From VBDM01 sp963699535 (GTDB lineage Bacteria; Pseudomonadota; Gammaproteobacteria; Burkholderiales; SG8-39): a DNA stretch of 64,000 nt. How positions within the stretch are numbered: the stretch's first letter is position 1; each line of letters opens with the position of its first letter. The notes beneath the pieces were generated by a model. That model ran no database searches and had not been told where the DNA came from. It was given only the letters and a program-made list of their open reading frames with translations. The DNA is taken from contig CAVOUJ010000026.1 of assembly GCA_963699535.1 (NCBI GenBank), forward strand, positions 1 through 64,000, read 5' to 3'. Shown here one piece after another: positions 34,415 to 43,525 of the stretch. The translations under genes were made by a program, and so were the position numbers.

Positions 34415-36498
34415 CGCTTGACGTCCTGGATCGAGATTTCGTCCTTGTTCTCCATCATGTCGACGACGCGGCAGTCGGCGCACATCTGCAGCCGCCGCAA
34501 CGAGCCGCCCACGGCGAACATGGAGTGGCCGGTGAGCTTGCCGAGCATGTTGTCCACCATCTGGCGCGTGCCGAAGGGCTTGCCGCAGCGCACGCAGTTG
34601 AACGGCTCGGCCTCGTTGAGAACGACTTCCTGCTTGGCCTGCGCCGCGAGCAGCGAGGCGCGGCGCGAGCGTGATCGCGTTCTCGGGACAGGTCTTTTCG
34701 CACAGACCGCACTGCACGCAGTTGCGCTCGATGAATTTCAGCATCGGCTGGTCGCGGCCGTCGTGCAGCGCCGATTCGGGACAGGCCCCGACGCAGGCCA
34801 TGCACATCGTGCAGGTCTCCTTGTTGACGAGAACCTGCCCGTAGGGGGCACCCGCGCCGAGCTTGATCTCCTCCTGCGGTTTGGGCGCCAACTTCGCCAG
34901 ATGATCGATGGCGAAATCGAGCGTGGTGCGCTTCTCCGGCGAAAGATTGTAGGTCGCGGGCTTCGCGACCGACGCCGCCGGAGCGAGCGCCCAGATCTCC
35001 TTTTCCAGGGCCGCGTGCCCGTCCGTCACGATGAGCCGGAAATGCGCGCCGCCGTAGCCCAGCCCGGCCGCAATAGCCTCGGCGAAACCCATCTGCTTCT
35101 TCACCGCCTCGCCGTATTCGGCGGATTCCTTCGGGGTTGCGAGCACCGTGACCTGGCCCGCGCCATAGGCGAGCGCTCCGAGCAGCACATCCATTCCGAT
35201 CGAGGCGGCGTGGTGGATCTCGAGCGGAATCACCCGCGCCGGCAGGCCCCGCCCGCGGCGCGCGAGCGCCGCGATGAGGGCGCGGCTCTCCGCGGAGTTG
35301 TGCAGGAGGAGGCAGGCATCCCTCCCGCCGGCCTGGAAGTACACGGAGAGAACGCGCTTCAGCCTCGCACCGAGATCCGGCACGCGCGGGTAGGAGTAGG
35401 TCATCGCTCCGGAGGGACACACGGTCGCGCATCCGCCGCAGCCCATGCACAGGTGCGGATCGACCTTGACGTGGTCGCCGTCCGGCGCGATCGCGCTGGT
35501 CGAGCAGACGTCGAGGCACTGGGTACAACCGGTCTTGCCCGAGCGGCCGTGCGCACAGATCTTTTCGTTGTACCCGAAGAACTTCGGTTTCTCGAATTCC
35601 CCGACCATCTGCGCGAGCTGCGCCGCGGCGAGCGCCTGCTCGAGCGCATCGCCCCCCGGCGCAAGATAGCCCTGGGGAAGCTGCGAAGTCTTGATCAGGG
35701 GATCGCGCGACAGGTCGAGCACCATGTCGAAGCGCTCGTTCCTGCGCGCGGTCTGCGCGCTCGAAGTCGATCGCGCCGGATCGCGCCGCAGGCCTTCACG
35801 CATTCGCGGTGCGCCTTGCACTTCGTCATGTCGATCTGATACGAGAAATCGATCGCCTGCTCGGGGCAGGCGCGGATGCAGGCGTTGCAGCGCGTGCACA
35901 CCTCGAGGTCGATCGGGTTGTCCTGTTCCCACTCGACTTCGAAAGCGCCGAGATGGCCCCGCACCGATTTCACTTTCCCCGACCAGACCGGGTAGCGGCG
36001 CTCCGCGGGCAGCTCCGCGCCCCCGCCGCTCGTGATGAGCGCATTGACCTCGAGTTGCCCCGAGAGCTTCTCCGCCCAGGGAAGCGCCGCGCCGGCAGGA
36101 CCGACGATGAGCAGCTGCCCGCCGGACTGGTAGGAGACGCTCGTGACCGGCTCGGGCTCGGGCAGCTCCGCGAGCGCCAGGAGCGCCGCGATCTTCGGCG
36201 TCGCCATTGCGCGCTCCGCCGACCAGCCCGCATGCTCGCGGATGTTGATGAACTTCAGCTCGGTCTTGGAGCCTGCGCCTTCCGCGATCTCGGAGAAAAG
36301 CGGCGCCTCCTGAGTGCAGGCGACGACGCAGGTTTCGTCCTTCAACGCCTCCTGGAAACTGCCGACTTCCTTGCGGCACAGCTCGGTGTGCATGCGGATC
36401 GGCTGCGACAGCTTGAGCGCGCTCGACAGCGCCTTGGCGTCGAGCGCCATCGTCTTGTTGCAGTTGCAGACCTTGAGCCTCTTGCCGTCGAGCGACAT
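34411..36498 (-). CDS. Multi-[4Fe-4S] ferredoxin-like protein of the fdh locus (frameshifted)
   Basis: About 690 residues read across three frames. An N-terminal domain with CNCNK precedes a first two-cluster ferredoxin (CTRCNACIRACPEQAIDFS). Then come GCTQCLDVCSTSAIA and CMGCGGCATVCPSGAMTY, a central LLLHNSAESRALIAALARRG domain, CTMCMACVGACPESAL and CVQCGLCEKTCPENAITL, and a zinc-finger-like tail CVRCGKPFGTRQMVD with CADC. Frame breaks lie near 35,770, at a 10-bp tandem duplication, and near 34,665. It is a conserved cytoplasmic electron-transfer protein of betaproteobacterial fdh clusters; its partner is not established. Confidence 0.85.
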
Positions 36499-36499
36499 T

Positions 36500-37040
36500 T
36501 CAGGTCTTTTCCTGCGGTTCGGGCGGCGCGGCGGCGGGTTCGGCCCTCGCGGACGCCTCGGGCTCCGTCGCCTTTCCAGGCTCGGGCAGGGTGGCCGGCG
36601 GTTTTTCGGCGAGGTCCTTCCTTTCTTCCTTCTTCTCCTCGTCGAAGAGCAGGCCCTTCGCGTGCTCGAGCGTCTTCAGCATCGCCAGAGGAATCGGCTC
36701 GCCCTTTCGTGTAGTCCTCGCAGTACTCCTCGAAGCGCTCGAAATTCTCGAAGTGCGGGTCGCGGAAGAGCTTCTTCAGCGCCGAGCGCTTCAGGTTCTC
36801 GTCCACGCCCGGCCGCATGAAGTCGCGGTATTCGGACGCAAGGCCCTTCAGCGATTCCAGCGGCGGCAACTCCACGGGTGCAGGCGCGTCCGCTTGCGCT
36901 GGAGCCGCGTCCGTGCTCGAAGCGGCAGGGACCACTGCGGGCGCCGGCGAAGGTGCGGGCGGCTTTTCCTCCGCCTTGCGCGCCTCGATCTTGCGCCGCG
37001 ACCAGCGCGAGACGAAGTTCTCCTCGTCGTCAGCGATCAT
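36500..37040 (-). CDS. DUF3306 protein (frameshifted)
   Basis: DUF3306 members begin with an ENFVSRWSRRK motif, present here at residues 8-18, followed by an Ala/Pro-rich linker and LKGLASEYRDFMRPGVDENLKRSALKKLFRDPHF (in pieces). A missing or extra base near 36,710 moves the C-terminal part to another frame (AMLKTLEHAKGLLFDEEKK, then a Pro/Ala/Glu-rich tail). The ATG at 37040 overlaps the DUF3305 gene end by 11 bp; a GTG at 37052 is the alternative. Function is unknown, but the family occurs only beside formate dehydrogenase genes as far as I recall. Confidence 0.82.
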
Positions 37041-37506
37041 CGCGCCTCGCACCTTTGAACGAAGGCGGCCGGATGCGCTTCTTCGGCTCCGGCCTGTAGT
37101 TGCGCTCTACGTACTCCGCGAGCCACGGTATCCATTGCGGCGGCATCAGCACCCCGTCAACGCGCGCTCCGGCGTCCAGCAAGCGCGCCGCCTCGTTGTA
37201 GCTCACCGTGACCGACTTGGGCACGCCCGCGCCGTCTTCCTCGAGCCAGTTGACGAATACGAAAGGCCTCTTCGAGCTGAGATTCAGGTAATAACCTTCC
37301 GCTTCGTCGTGAAACAGCTGCAGCTTGAATCCGGGATGCAGCCACTGCGCTCGCGACTGGTCCTCAAGGAGCAGGCGCGGTGCGGCGCCAGCCTCGGCCG
37401 AATCGGGGAGTACGCCTATCGGCTCCCACTTTTCCGATTGCCAGCGGTTGTTCTCGAGCGGCGTGCGCTCCATCACGACCGCCACGGCGAGACTGGTGTG
37501 GGACAT
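37030..37506 (-). CDS. DUF3305 protein, first gene of the fdh operon
   Basis: The 158-residue protein carries the DUF3305 pattern: VAVVMERTPLENNRWQSEKW near the start, LQLFHDEAEGYYLNLSSKRPFVFVNW (in pieces), VTVSYNEAARLLDAGARVDGVLMP and WLAEYVERNYRPEPKKRIRPPSF. No signal peptide is seen. It heads the minus-strand formate dehydrogenase operon and is divergent from moaA across 71 bp, so the operon promoter should lie in 37507-37577. Biochemical role unknown. Confidence 0.88.
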   Translation of the reverse strand: MSHTSLAVAVVMERTPLENNRWQSEKWEPIGVLPDSAEAGAAPRLLLEDQSRAQWLHPGFKLQLFHDEAEGYYLNLSSKRPFVFVNWLEEDGAGVPKSVTVSYNEAARLLDAGARVDGVLMPPQWIPWLAEYVERNYRPEPKKRIRPPSFKGARRDDR

Positions 37507-37577
37507 TTCCGGCTATACTCACTGATGAAGCAGACGGCGAATTATGAACTGCCTTTCATGATACGGCTACGCGCGCC

Positions 37578-38669
37578 ATGACCGATCGCGATCGCATCAT
37601 TCCGATCAGCGACGCACGACGCACAAAACCCCTACCTCCGAAGGGGATTTCCGGCGAGCCGCTCCACGCGGGGCTCGACACGCGCGGACGGCCGCTGCAC
37701 GACCTGCGCGTCTCGGTGACCGACCGCTGCAATTTCCGCTGCGTGTATTGCATGCCGCGCGACGTGTTCGGACCGGACTACCAATTCCTCCCGCGCGAGC
37801 AGCTCTTGAGCTTCGAGGAGATCGTCCGGCTCGCGCGCATCTTCAAGGGTCACGGCGTCGAGAAAGTCCGGCTCACCGGCGGCGAACCGCTGCTGCGCAA
37901 GAACCTCGAACGCCTGATCGAGATGCTCGCCGACATCCCGGGCCTGGACCTGACGCTGACCACCAACGGCTCGCTGCTCGCCAGGAAGGCGCGCGCGCTG
38001 AAGGCCGCGGGGCTGCACCGGGTCACTGTCAGCCTGGATTCGCTCGACGAGGCGGTGTTCCGCAGGATGAACGACGTCGATTTTCCTGTCTCGGAAGTGC
38101 TGAACGGGATCGACGCCGCCGCCGCCGCGGGCCTCGCGCCGATCAAGATCAACATGGTGGTGAAGCGCGGCGTCAACGAGGAGTCGGTGCTGCCCATGGC
38201 GCGCTATTTCAAGGGCAGCGGCCACATCGTGCGCTTCATCGAGTTCATGGACGTGGGTCACACCAACGGCTGGCGCATGGACGACGTCATACCTTCAGCC
38301 GAGATCGTGCGCACGATCGGCGAGACGATGCCGCTCGATCCGGTCGACCCGAACTACCGGGGTGAAGTCGCCGGGCGCTGGCGCTACCGGGACGGCTCGG
38401 GCGAAATCGGCGTGATCTCCTCGGTGACCCAGGCCTTCTGCGGCACCTGCACCCGCGCGCGGCTCTCGACCGAGGGCATGCTGTATACGTGCCTTTTCGC
38501 CACCGGCGGCTACGATCTGCGCGCCATGCTGCGCGGCGGCGCCTCGGACACGGAGATTTCCGACTGCGTCGCAGGCATCTGGCACATCCGGGCCGACCGC
38601 TACTCCGAGCTGCGCACGGCCGAGACCGCCAAGCTTCGCAAGATCGAGATGTCCTACATCGGCGGATGA
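37578..38669 (+). CDS. moaA: MoaA, GTP 3',8-cyclase
   Basis: The complete 363-residue radical-SAM enzyme has the N-terminal cluster motif CNFRCVYCMP (about residues 51-60), GGEPLLRKNLERL and the C-terminal cluster cysteines in SSVTQAFCGTCTRARLS with a later CLFA. The C-terminal GG is present (YIGG), as needed for activity. With MoaC it converts GTP to cyclic pyranopterin monophosphate; no moaC was seen in the window. The stop overlaps the fdhD ATG (ATGA). It carries a longer N-terminal extension than E. coli MoaA. Confidence 0.96.
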   Translation: MTDRDRIIPISDARRTKPLPPKGISGEPLHAGLDTRGRPLHDLRVSVTDRCNFRCVYCMPRDVFGPDYQFLPREQLLSFEEIVRLARIFKGHGVEKVRLTGGEPLLRKNLERLIEMLADIPGLDLTLTTNGSLLARKARALKAAGLHRVTVSLDSLDEAVFRRMNDVDFPVSEVLNGIDAAAAAGLAPIKINMVVKRGVNEESVLPMARYFKGSGHIVRFIEFMDVGHTNGWRMDDVIPSAEIVRTIGETMPLDPVDPNYRGEVAGRWRYRDGSGEIGVISSVTQAFCGTCTRARLSTEGMLYTCLFATGGYDLRAMLRGGASDTEISDCVAGIWHIRADRYSELRTAETAKLRKIEMSYIGG

Positions 38670-39521
38670 AGGCGCCCCGACGTCCGCAGCTCACCCGCGC
38701 CGCGAAGCCGCTCACCTACGAGGTCGAGGCGATCAACGAGCGCGGCGAGGCGGTGCCGACGCCGATCGCGGGCGAGCATCCGCTCACGCTGTACGTCGAC
38801 AAGCGCGAGATCGTCACGCTTGATGACTCTCGGCCAGGCGCCCGAGGCGCTCGCCATCGGTTATCTGCGCAACCAGCGGCTCGCGAAGCTCGATCGACGA
38901 CATCGCCTCGGTGCAGGTGGACTGGGAAACCGATTCGGTCGCGGTGACCACGCGCAAGCCACTCAAGGGGCTCGCGGACAAGATGAAGAAGCGCACGGTC
39001 ACCACCGGCTGCGGCCAGGGCACGGTGTTCGGCGACCTCATGGAGGAGATCGACTCGGTCAAACTGCGCGACGACGTGACGCTCACCGAAGAAAGCCTCC
39101 ACGCTCTGCTCGACGCAGTGCGCCACGGAGAGACGATCTACAAGTCGGCGGGCGCAGTGCACGGCTGCGCGCTCGCCTGCGCAACGACCGTGGCGACGTC
39201 AAGATCCTCTATTTCGTCGAGGACGTCGGCCGGCACAACGCGGTGGACGCGATCGCCGGGCAGATGTGGCTGGACGGCGTCGACGGCTCGGACAAGATCT
39301 TCTACACCACCGGGCGCCTCACCTCGGAGATGGTGATCAAGGCCGCGCAGATGCAGATCCCTTTCCTCGTTTCGCGCTCCGGCCTCACCAAGATGGGCCA
39401 CGAGATCGCGGCCAAGCTCGGCATCACGATGATCGGCCGGGCGGCGGGAGGCAAGCACTACCTGCTCTTCACCGGCAATCACCGCTTCAGGAAGACCGTC
39501 GCGCCGACGCTGGTGGCCTAG
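38666..39521 (+). CDS. fdhD: FdhD, formate dehydrogenase sulfurtransferase (three frame breaks)
   Basis: Pieces in successive frames rebuild FdhD: EHPLTLYVDKREIVTL, then MTLGQAPEALAIGYLRNQRL, then KKRTVTTGCGQGTVFGDLM with the catalytic cysteine loop, AVHGCALA, and finally VEDVGRHNAVDAIAGQMWLDG, TTGRLTSEMVIKAAQM, PFLVSRSGLTKMGHEIAAKLGITMIGRAAG (in pieces). Breaks are near 38,820, 38,885 and 39,175. FdhD moves sulfur from IscS to the Mo-bis-MGD of FdhA. The usual second cysteine of the C-x-x-C loop is Q-G here. It is coupled to moaA and followed nine bases later by mobA. Confidence 0.9.
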
Positions 39522-39529
39522 CGGCGGCC

Positions 39530-40121
39530 GTGCTCTCCTCGGTCACCGGTCTCATTCTTGCCGGCGGCAAGGGCAGCCGCATGGGCGGAGTGGACAAGGG
39601 CCTGCAGACCTTCCGCGGCAAGCGCCTCGTCGATCACGTGTACGAGCGCCTCGCGCCGCAGGTCGGCGGCAGTCATCATCAACGCCAACCAGAACCAGGA
39701 AGAGTACAAGACGTTCGGGGTGCGCGTGGTGAGCGATGCGATCGCCGGTTTCGCCGGGCCGCTCGCCGGATTTCACGCCGGGCTCTCGGTATCGAAGCGG
39801 CCGTTCCTCGCCTCGGTGCCTTGCGATTCTCCATTCCTGCCCGCGGACTTGGTCGAGCGCCTGTACGCGCGGCTCGACGAAACCGGCGCCGAGCTCGCCG
39901 TCGCGAAGACCGGCGAGCAGCCGCACCCGGTGTTCTCGCTCATGCGCCGCGGCGTGCTCGATCACCTCGGCGACTTCCTGAAAGGCGGCGGGCGCAAGAT
40001 CGACGCCTGGTACGCGACGCTCAATGTCGTCGAGGTCGCCTTCGACGACGAGGCCGAGGCCTTCTCCAACATCAATACCCTCGAAGAACTGCAAACCTGG
40101 GAAGGCGCGCCTCGGGAGTAA
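39530..40121 (+). CDS. mobA: MobA, molybdenum cofactor guanylyltransferase (frameshifted)
   Basis: The N-terminal nucleotide-binding motif LILAGGKGSRMGGVDKGLQ is plain. One extra G near 39,666 separates it from AVIINANQNQEEY, GPLAGFHAGLSV, LASVPCDSPFLPADLVERLY, HPVFSLMRRGVLDHL and the C-terminal FSNINTLEELQTWE. Total about 196 residues, normal for MobA. It uses GTP to attach GMP to Mo-molybdopterin and works with MobB at 15.6 kb. The GTG start at 39530 follows the fdhD stop by eight bases. An intrinsic terminator comes directly after. Confidence 0.92.
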
Positions 40122-40125
40122 TCGA

Positions 40126-40146
40126 AAGGCCGCGCATCGCGGCCTT
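40126..40146 (+). terminator. Intrinsic terminator after moaA-fdhD-mobA
   Basis: AAGGCCGCG-CAT-CGCGGCCTT is a perfect 9-bp stem with a 3-base loop five bases after the mobA stop, followed by CTTGTT. The same hairpin core recurs at 44792-44818. Confidence 0.85.
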
Positions 40147-40155
40147 CTTGTTACA

Positions 40156-40184
40156 GCGAATCAATCCGGCCGCGAAGTTTGGAT
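40156..40184 (+). repeat. 29-bp direct repeat, left copy
   Basis: A 29-bp sequence beginning GCGAATCAATCCGGCCGCGA and ending AGTTTGGAT is identical to 40749-40777. With one extra T allowed, the match runs about four bases further (GGCG). The two copies bracket the low-GC DUF4136 gene. Confidence 0.85.
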
Positions 40185-40272
40185 TGGCGGTATGCTTGGC
40201 GCTGTAATCCGTTGGTCGGAAGTGAATAGAGCCAACCGGAGAAGAAATCCCTTTCACGATGGAGGCAGAGAT

Positions 40273-40740
40273 ATGAGCGTTTTCAAAACGGATGCACGCT
40301 CCGGATTCATCTTTGTAGCCCTTCTTGCGGCAATGATCATCCTGGGGGGCTGTTCCGGAGCCAAATATATCTATGACCCCGGTACCAGCTTCTCGGGACT
40401 CAAAAGCTATGCGTGGACCCCGGCATCAAGCATGGGCCGGAAAGAGTCCCTTGTTGTGGCAAATGTCCAGTTCGTTGCGGATCAGGTCCTCGAGCAGAAA
40501 GGGTTCAAGAAGACGTCAGAGAATCCCGACCTGCTGATTTCGATAGAGAACGAGTACGAAATCGGCACCTATTATAATGACGGCTATCAGATCCGGATGC
40601 TGACCCTGAAGATTTACCGGAGAGAGAGCAAGGAATTGATCTGGCGGGGGACGGCTCCGGGCGCCATCAATACCGATGCGGCCTCCAACGATCTGAAGAA
40701 CGCCGTCCAGGACGTTCTTGCCAAGTTTCCCCCGAAATAA
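40273..40740 (+). CDS. DUF4136 lipoprotein
   Basis: The 155-residue protein has a lipoprotein signal (LLAAMIILGGC, lipobox cysteine near residue 30). A DUF4136 body follows: YIYDPGTSFSGLKSYAW, VANVQFVADQVLEQKGFKKT, PDLLISIENEY and LKIYRRESKELIWRGTA. It should be membrane-anchored and periplasmic; function unknown. A strong ribosome site (GGAGG) precedes the ATG. Base composition is markedly lower in GC than the genes on both sides, and the gene lies between two 29-bp direct repeats, which suggests an acquired cassette. Confidence 0.88.
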   Translation: MSVFKTDARSGFIFVALLAAMIILGGCSGAKYIYDPGTSFSGLKSYAWTPASSMGRKESLVVANVQFVADQVLEQKGFKKTSENPDLLISIENEYEIGTYYNDGYQIRMLTLKIYRRESKELIWRGTAPGAINTDAASNDLKNAVQDVLAKFPPK

Positions 40741-40748
40741 AGGGATAG

Positions 40749-40777
40749 GCGAATCAATCCGGCCGCGAAGTTTGGAT
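40749..40777 (+). repeat. 29-bp direct repeat, right copy
   Basis: Identical to 40156-40184 and starting nine bases after the DUF4136 stop. Distance between copies is 593 bp. Confidence 0.85.
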
Positions 40778-40861
40778 GGCGCGCCGCATCGCAGCATTGC
40801 CCCGTGGTGTGAAAAGTCAGAAGATAACGCGTCTCCATCGCGAACCCATGGAGGAAAAAGC

Positions 40862-41314
40862 ATGGTCGCATTCACCCTCAACGGAAAACCGGTCTCGGTC
40901 GAGACCGACTCCAGCACCCCGCTGCTCTGGGTCCTGCGGGACAATCTCAAGCTGACCGGCACCAAGTACGGCTGCGGCGCGGCGCTGTGCGGCGCGTGCA
41001 CGGTGCACGTGAACGGCGCTGCCGTGCGCTCCTGCACGACCCAGCTCTCCGCCGTCTCGGGCAAACGCGTGGTCACGATCGAGGGGCTGTCGCCGACTTC
41101 CTCGCACCCGCTGCAAAAGGCCTGGATCGCCGAGCAGGTCCCGCAGTGCGGCTACTGCCAGTCGGGCCAGATCATGAAGGCGGCGGAGCTGCTCGCCGCC
41201 AATCCCAGACCGAGCCGCGCGGAAATCGTCTCGCACATGAACGGCAACATCTGCCGCTGCGGGACCTACCACCGCATCGCTGCCGCCATCGAGCGCGCGG
41301 CCAGGGAGGGTTGA
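40862..41314 (+). CDS. [2Fe-2S] subunit of a molybdenum hydroxylase (IorA type)
   Basis: The 150-residue protein has both cluster motifs of xanthine-oxidase-family small subunits: the plant-ferredoxin type GTKYGCGAALCGACTVHVNG and the helical type QCGYCQSGQIMKAA with NGNICRCGTYHRI. It resembles isoquinoline 1-oxidoreductase alpha subunit. It transfers electrons from the Mo subunit encoded three bases downstream. A GGAGG site lies before the ATG at 40862. The FAD subunit found in many xanthine dehydrogenases is not in the window. Confidence 0.93.
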   Translation: MVAFTLNGKPVSVETDSSTPLLWVLRDNLKLTGTKYGCGAALCGACTVHVNGAAVRSCTTQLSAVSGKRVVTIEGLSPTSSHPLQKAWIAEQVPQCGYCQSGQIMKAAELLAANPRPSRAEIVSHMNGNICRCGTYHRIAAAIERAAREG

Positions 41315-41317
41315 GCC

Positions 41318-43492
41318 ATGACCGCCCAACAAGATACCGGTTTCAGGATCTCCCGCCGCAGCTTCCTCAAGGGCGCGGGCGGACTGACTTTCTGCATCGC
41401 GATCGGCGCGGACGGGGTTCGCCTTGTCTCCGAGGCGCAGGCGCAGGGCGCTTCGCGCACCATGAACGCCTGGGTGCGCATTGCGCCCGACGGCACGGTG
41501 ACCCTCCTCTCCCCCGGGGCCGAGATGGGCCAGGGCTCGATGACCTCGCTCGCGCTCATCCTCGCCGAGGAGATGGACGCCGACTGGTCGAAGGTCGCGA
41601 TCGAATGGGCGCCGGCCGATCCGAAGGTTTACGGCTACACCATGGGGAACCAGCGCATGATGGCCATCGTCGGCAGCCGCGCGGTGATGCTGTACTTCAA
41701 CGATCTGCGCGTCGCCGGCGCGCAGGTCCGCAAGGTCCTGCTCGCGAACGCGGCCGAGAAATGGGGCGTCCCCTTCGCATCCCTTCAGACCGAGCCCGGC
41801 GCGGTCATCGATCCGGTGTCGCGTCGCCGCATGAGCTACGGCGAGATCGCTTCTTTCGCGAAGGTCCCCTCCCCGCTCCCGACGGTGGACAAGAGCGAAC
41901 TGACGCTGCCGAACCAGTTCCGGCTGATCGGCAAGCCCGTTCCGCGCCGGGATCTTCCGGCCAAGGTGAACGGCAAGGCGCAGTACGCGATCGACGTCGA
42001 TCTGCCGGGCATGGTGTATGCGACCGCGAGGCATTCCCCGGTGCAGGGCGGCGAGCCCGACACCTGGAACGAAGCCAGGATCAAGGCGATGCCCGGCGTG
42101 ATCGGCACGCTGAAGCTGTCGGACGGCGTTGCCGTGATCGCCGACAGCTTCCCGCACGCGATGGCCGCGCGAGCGGCGCTCGAGGTGAACTGGAAGAAGG
42201 GCGCCAAGGCGGAGGGCTTCAACTCCGAGGTGGCGCTCAGGGAAACCTATGCCAAGGTCCACGCGGATCCGTCGGCGAAGACGCAGACGCTCGATTCCAG
42301 GGGCGACGCGAAAGCGGCCTTCTCCTCCTCGGCCAAGACCTACAAGGCGGAGTTCCGCAGCGACTACGGCTACCACGCGCAGATGGAGCCGCTCAACGCC
42401 GTCGCGCGCCTGAACGCTGCGGGCAACCAGGTCGAAGTCTGGGAAGGTTCTCAGGCGCCTGACGCATCGCGCATGGCGGTGGCGAAGGCTCTCGGGTTCA
42501 GTCCCGAGCAGGTCACGCTCCACCAGTGCTACATGGGCGGCGGTTTCGGCCGCCGCACCCTGGGCGACTACGCCGCCGAGGCGGCGCTCATCGCGCGAGA
42601 CGCAAAGCGCCCGGTCAAGCTCGTGTGGACGCGCGAAGAGGACATCGCCCACGCGATGTTCCGGCCGCAATCGTTCCAGTGTCTGGAGGCGGCACTCGAC
42701 AAGGACGGCAAGGTCGCCGGCTGGACGCACTGCGTGGTCGGCGACGGCGGCGTGCTGCTGCAGACCGGAATCCGGCCGAGCAGCTATTACGCCATCCCCA
42801 ACCAGCACATCGAGGCGCGCGGCGTGTCGCACGGCATCCGGGTCAAGCACTGGCGCGCGGTCGGCCACGTGTTCAACGTGTTCGCGATCGAGTCCTTCGT
42901 CGACCAGATGGCCGTGGACCAGCGCATGGACCCTGTGGACTTCCGCTTCCAGCGCATGTCGATCACGCCGCGCGCGCGCGCGGTGTTCGAGAAAGCCGTG
43001 CAGATGTCCAACTGGAAGGCGCCGCGTCCCGAGGGCCGAGCGCTCGGCCTCTCGATATCCGAGCGCTCGGGCTCGCTCGGCGCAGGCGTCGCGGAGGTTT
43101 CGCTCGACCGCAATACGGGCAAGATCCGCGTGCACAAGGTCTGGCTCGCCGTGGACGGGGGCCTCGTCGTGCAGCCCGAGATGGCGAGAGCGAACGTCGA
43201 GAGCGGCATCGTCTACGGCCTGTCGAGCGTTCTCCACGAGCGCGCGACGATCAAGGGCGGTGCGGTGGAGCAGAGCAACTTCCACGACTACCACGTGCTG
43301 CGCATGGCCGACATGCCCGAGGAGATGCACGTCGCCTTCGTCGATCGCGACGCGCCGCCGTCCGGTCTCGGCGAGATCGGCAATCCCTGGGTCGCGGCCG
43401 CGGTGGCCAACGCCTTCTACCGCCTCACCGGCAAGCGGCTGAACCACATGCCGTTCACCCCGGCGCGCGTGCTCGAGACGCTGAAGGCGTAG
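41318..43492 (+). CDS. Molybdopterin-binding subunit of a xanthine-oxidase-family hydroxylase (IorB type)
   Basis: The 724-residue protein has a Tat signal (ISRRSFLKGAGGLTFCIAIG), so the mature enzyme is periplasmic. Mo-hydroxylase motifs are visible: SPGAEMGQGSMTSLALILAEE (in pieces), CYMGGGFGRRTLGDYAAEAALIA (in pieces) and PPSGLGEIGNPWVAAAVANA, where GLGE contains the catalytic glutamate. It resembles isoquinoline oxidoreductase and aldehyde-oxidising relatives that pass electrons to a cytochrome c. It needs the MCD or MPT cofactor, linking it to the cofactor genes nearby. It is unbroken. The substrate is unknown. Confidence 0.93.
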   Translation: MTAQQDTGFRISRRSFLKGAGGLTFCIAIGADGVRLVSEAQAQGASRTMNAWVRIAPDGTVTLLSPGAEMGQGSMTSLALILAEEMDADWSKVAIEWAPADPKVYGYTMGNQRMMAIVGSRAVMLYFNDLRVAGAQVRKVLLANAAEKWGVPFASLQTEPGAVIDPVSRRRMSYGEIASFAKVPSPLPTVDKSELTLPNQFRLIGKPVPRRDLPAKVNGKAQYAIDVDLPGMVYATARHSPVQGGEPDTWNEARIKAMPGVIGTLKLSDGVAVIADSFPHAMAARAALEVNWKKGAKAEGFNSEVALRETYAKVHADPSAKTQTLDSRGDAKAAFSSSAKTYKAEFRSDYGYHAQMEPLNAVARLNAAGNQVEVWEGSQAPDASRMAVAKALGFSPEQVTLHQCYMGGGFGRRTLGDYAAEAALIARDAKRPVKLVWTREEDIAHAMFRPQSFQCLEAALDKDGKVAGWTHCVVGDGGVLLQTGIRPSSYYAIPNQHIEARGVSHGIRVKHWRAVGHVFNVFAIESFVDQMAVDQRMDPVDFRFQRMSITPRARAVFEKAVQMSNWKAPRPEGRALGLSISERSGSLGAGVAEVSLDRNTGKIRVHKVWLAVDGGLVVQPEMARANVESGIVYGLSSVLHERATIKGGAVEQSNFHDYHVLRMADMPEEMHVAFVDRDAPPSGLGEIGNPWVAAAVANAFYRLTGKRLNHMPFTPARVLETLKA

Positions 43493-43525
43493 GTTCAACC
43501 CAAAGAAGAAAGAGAAGAGGCCACC

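Noticed and set aside
37507..37577. Moco riboswitch before moaA
   Set aside because: The 71-bp gap is too short for the known Moco RNA element and shows no matching long hairpins.
40156..40777. Insertion sequence or integron cassette
   Set aside because: The bracketed segment has no transposase or integrase and the repeats are direct, not terminal inverted or attC-like.
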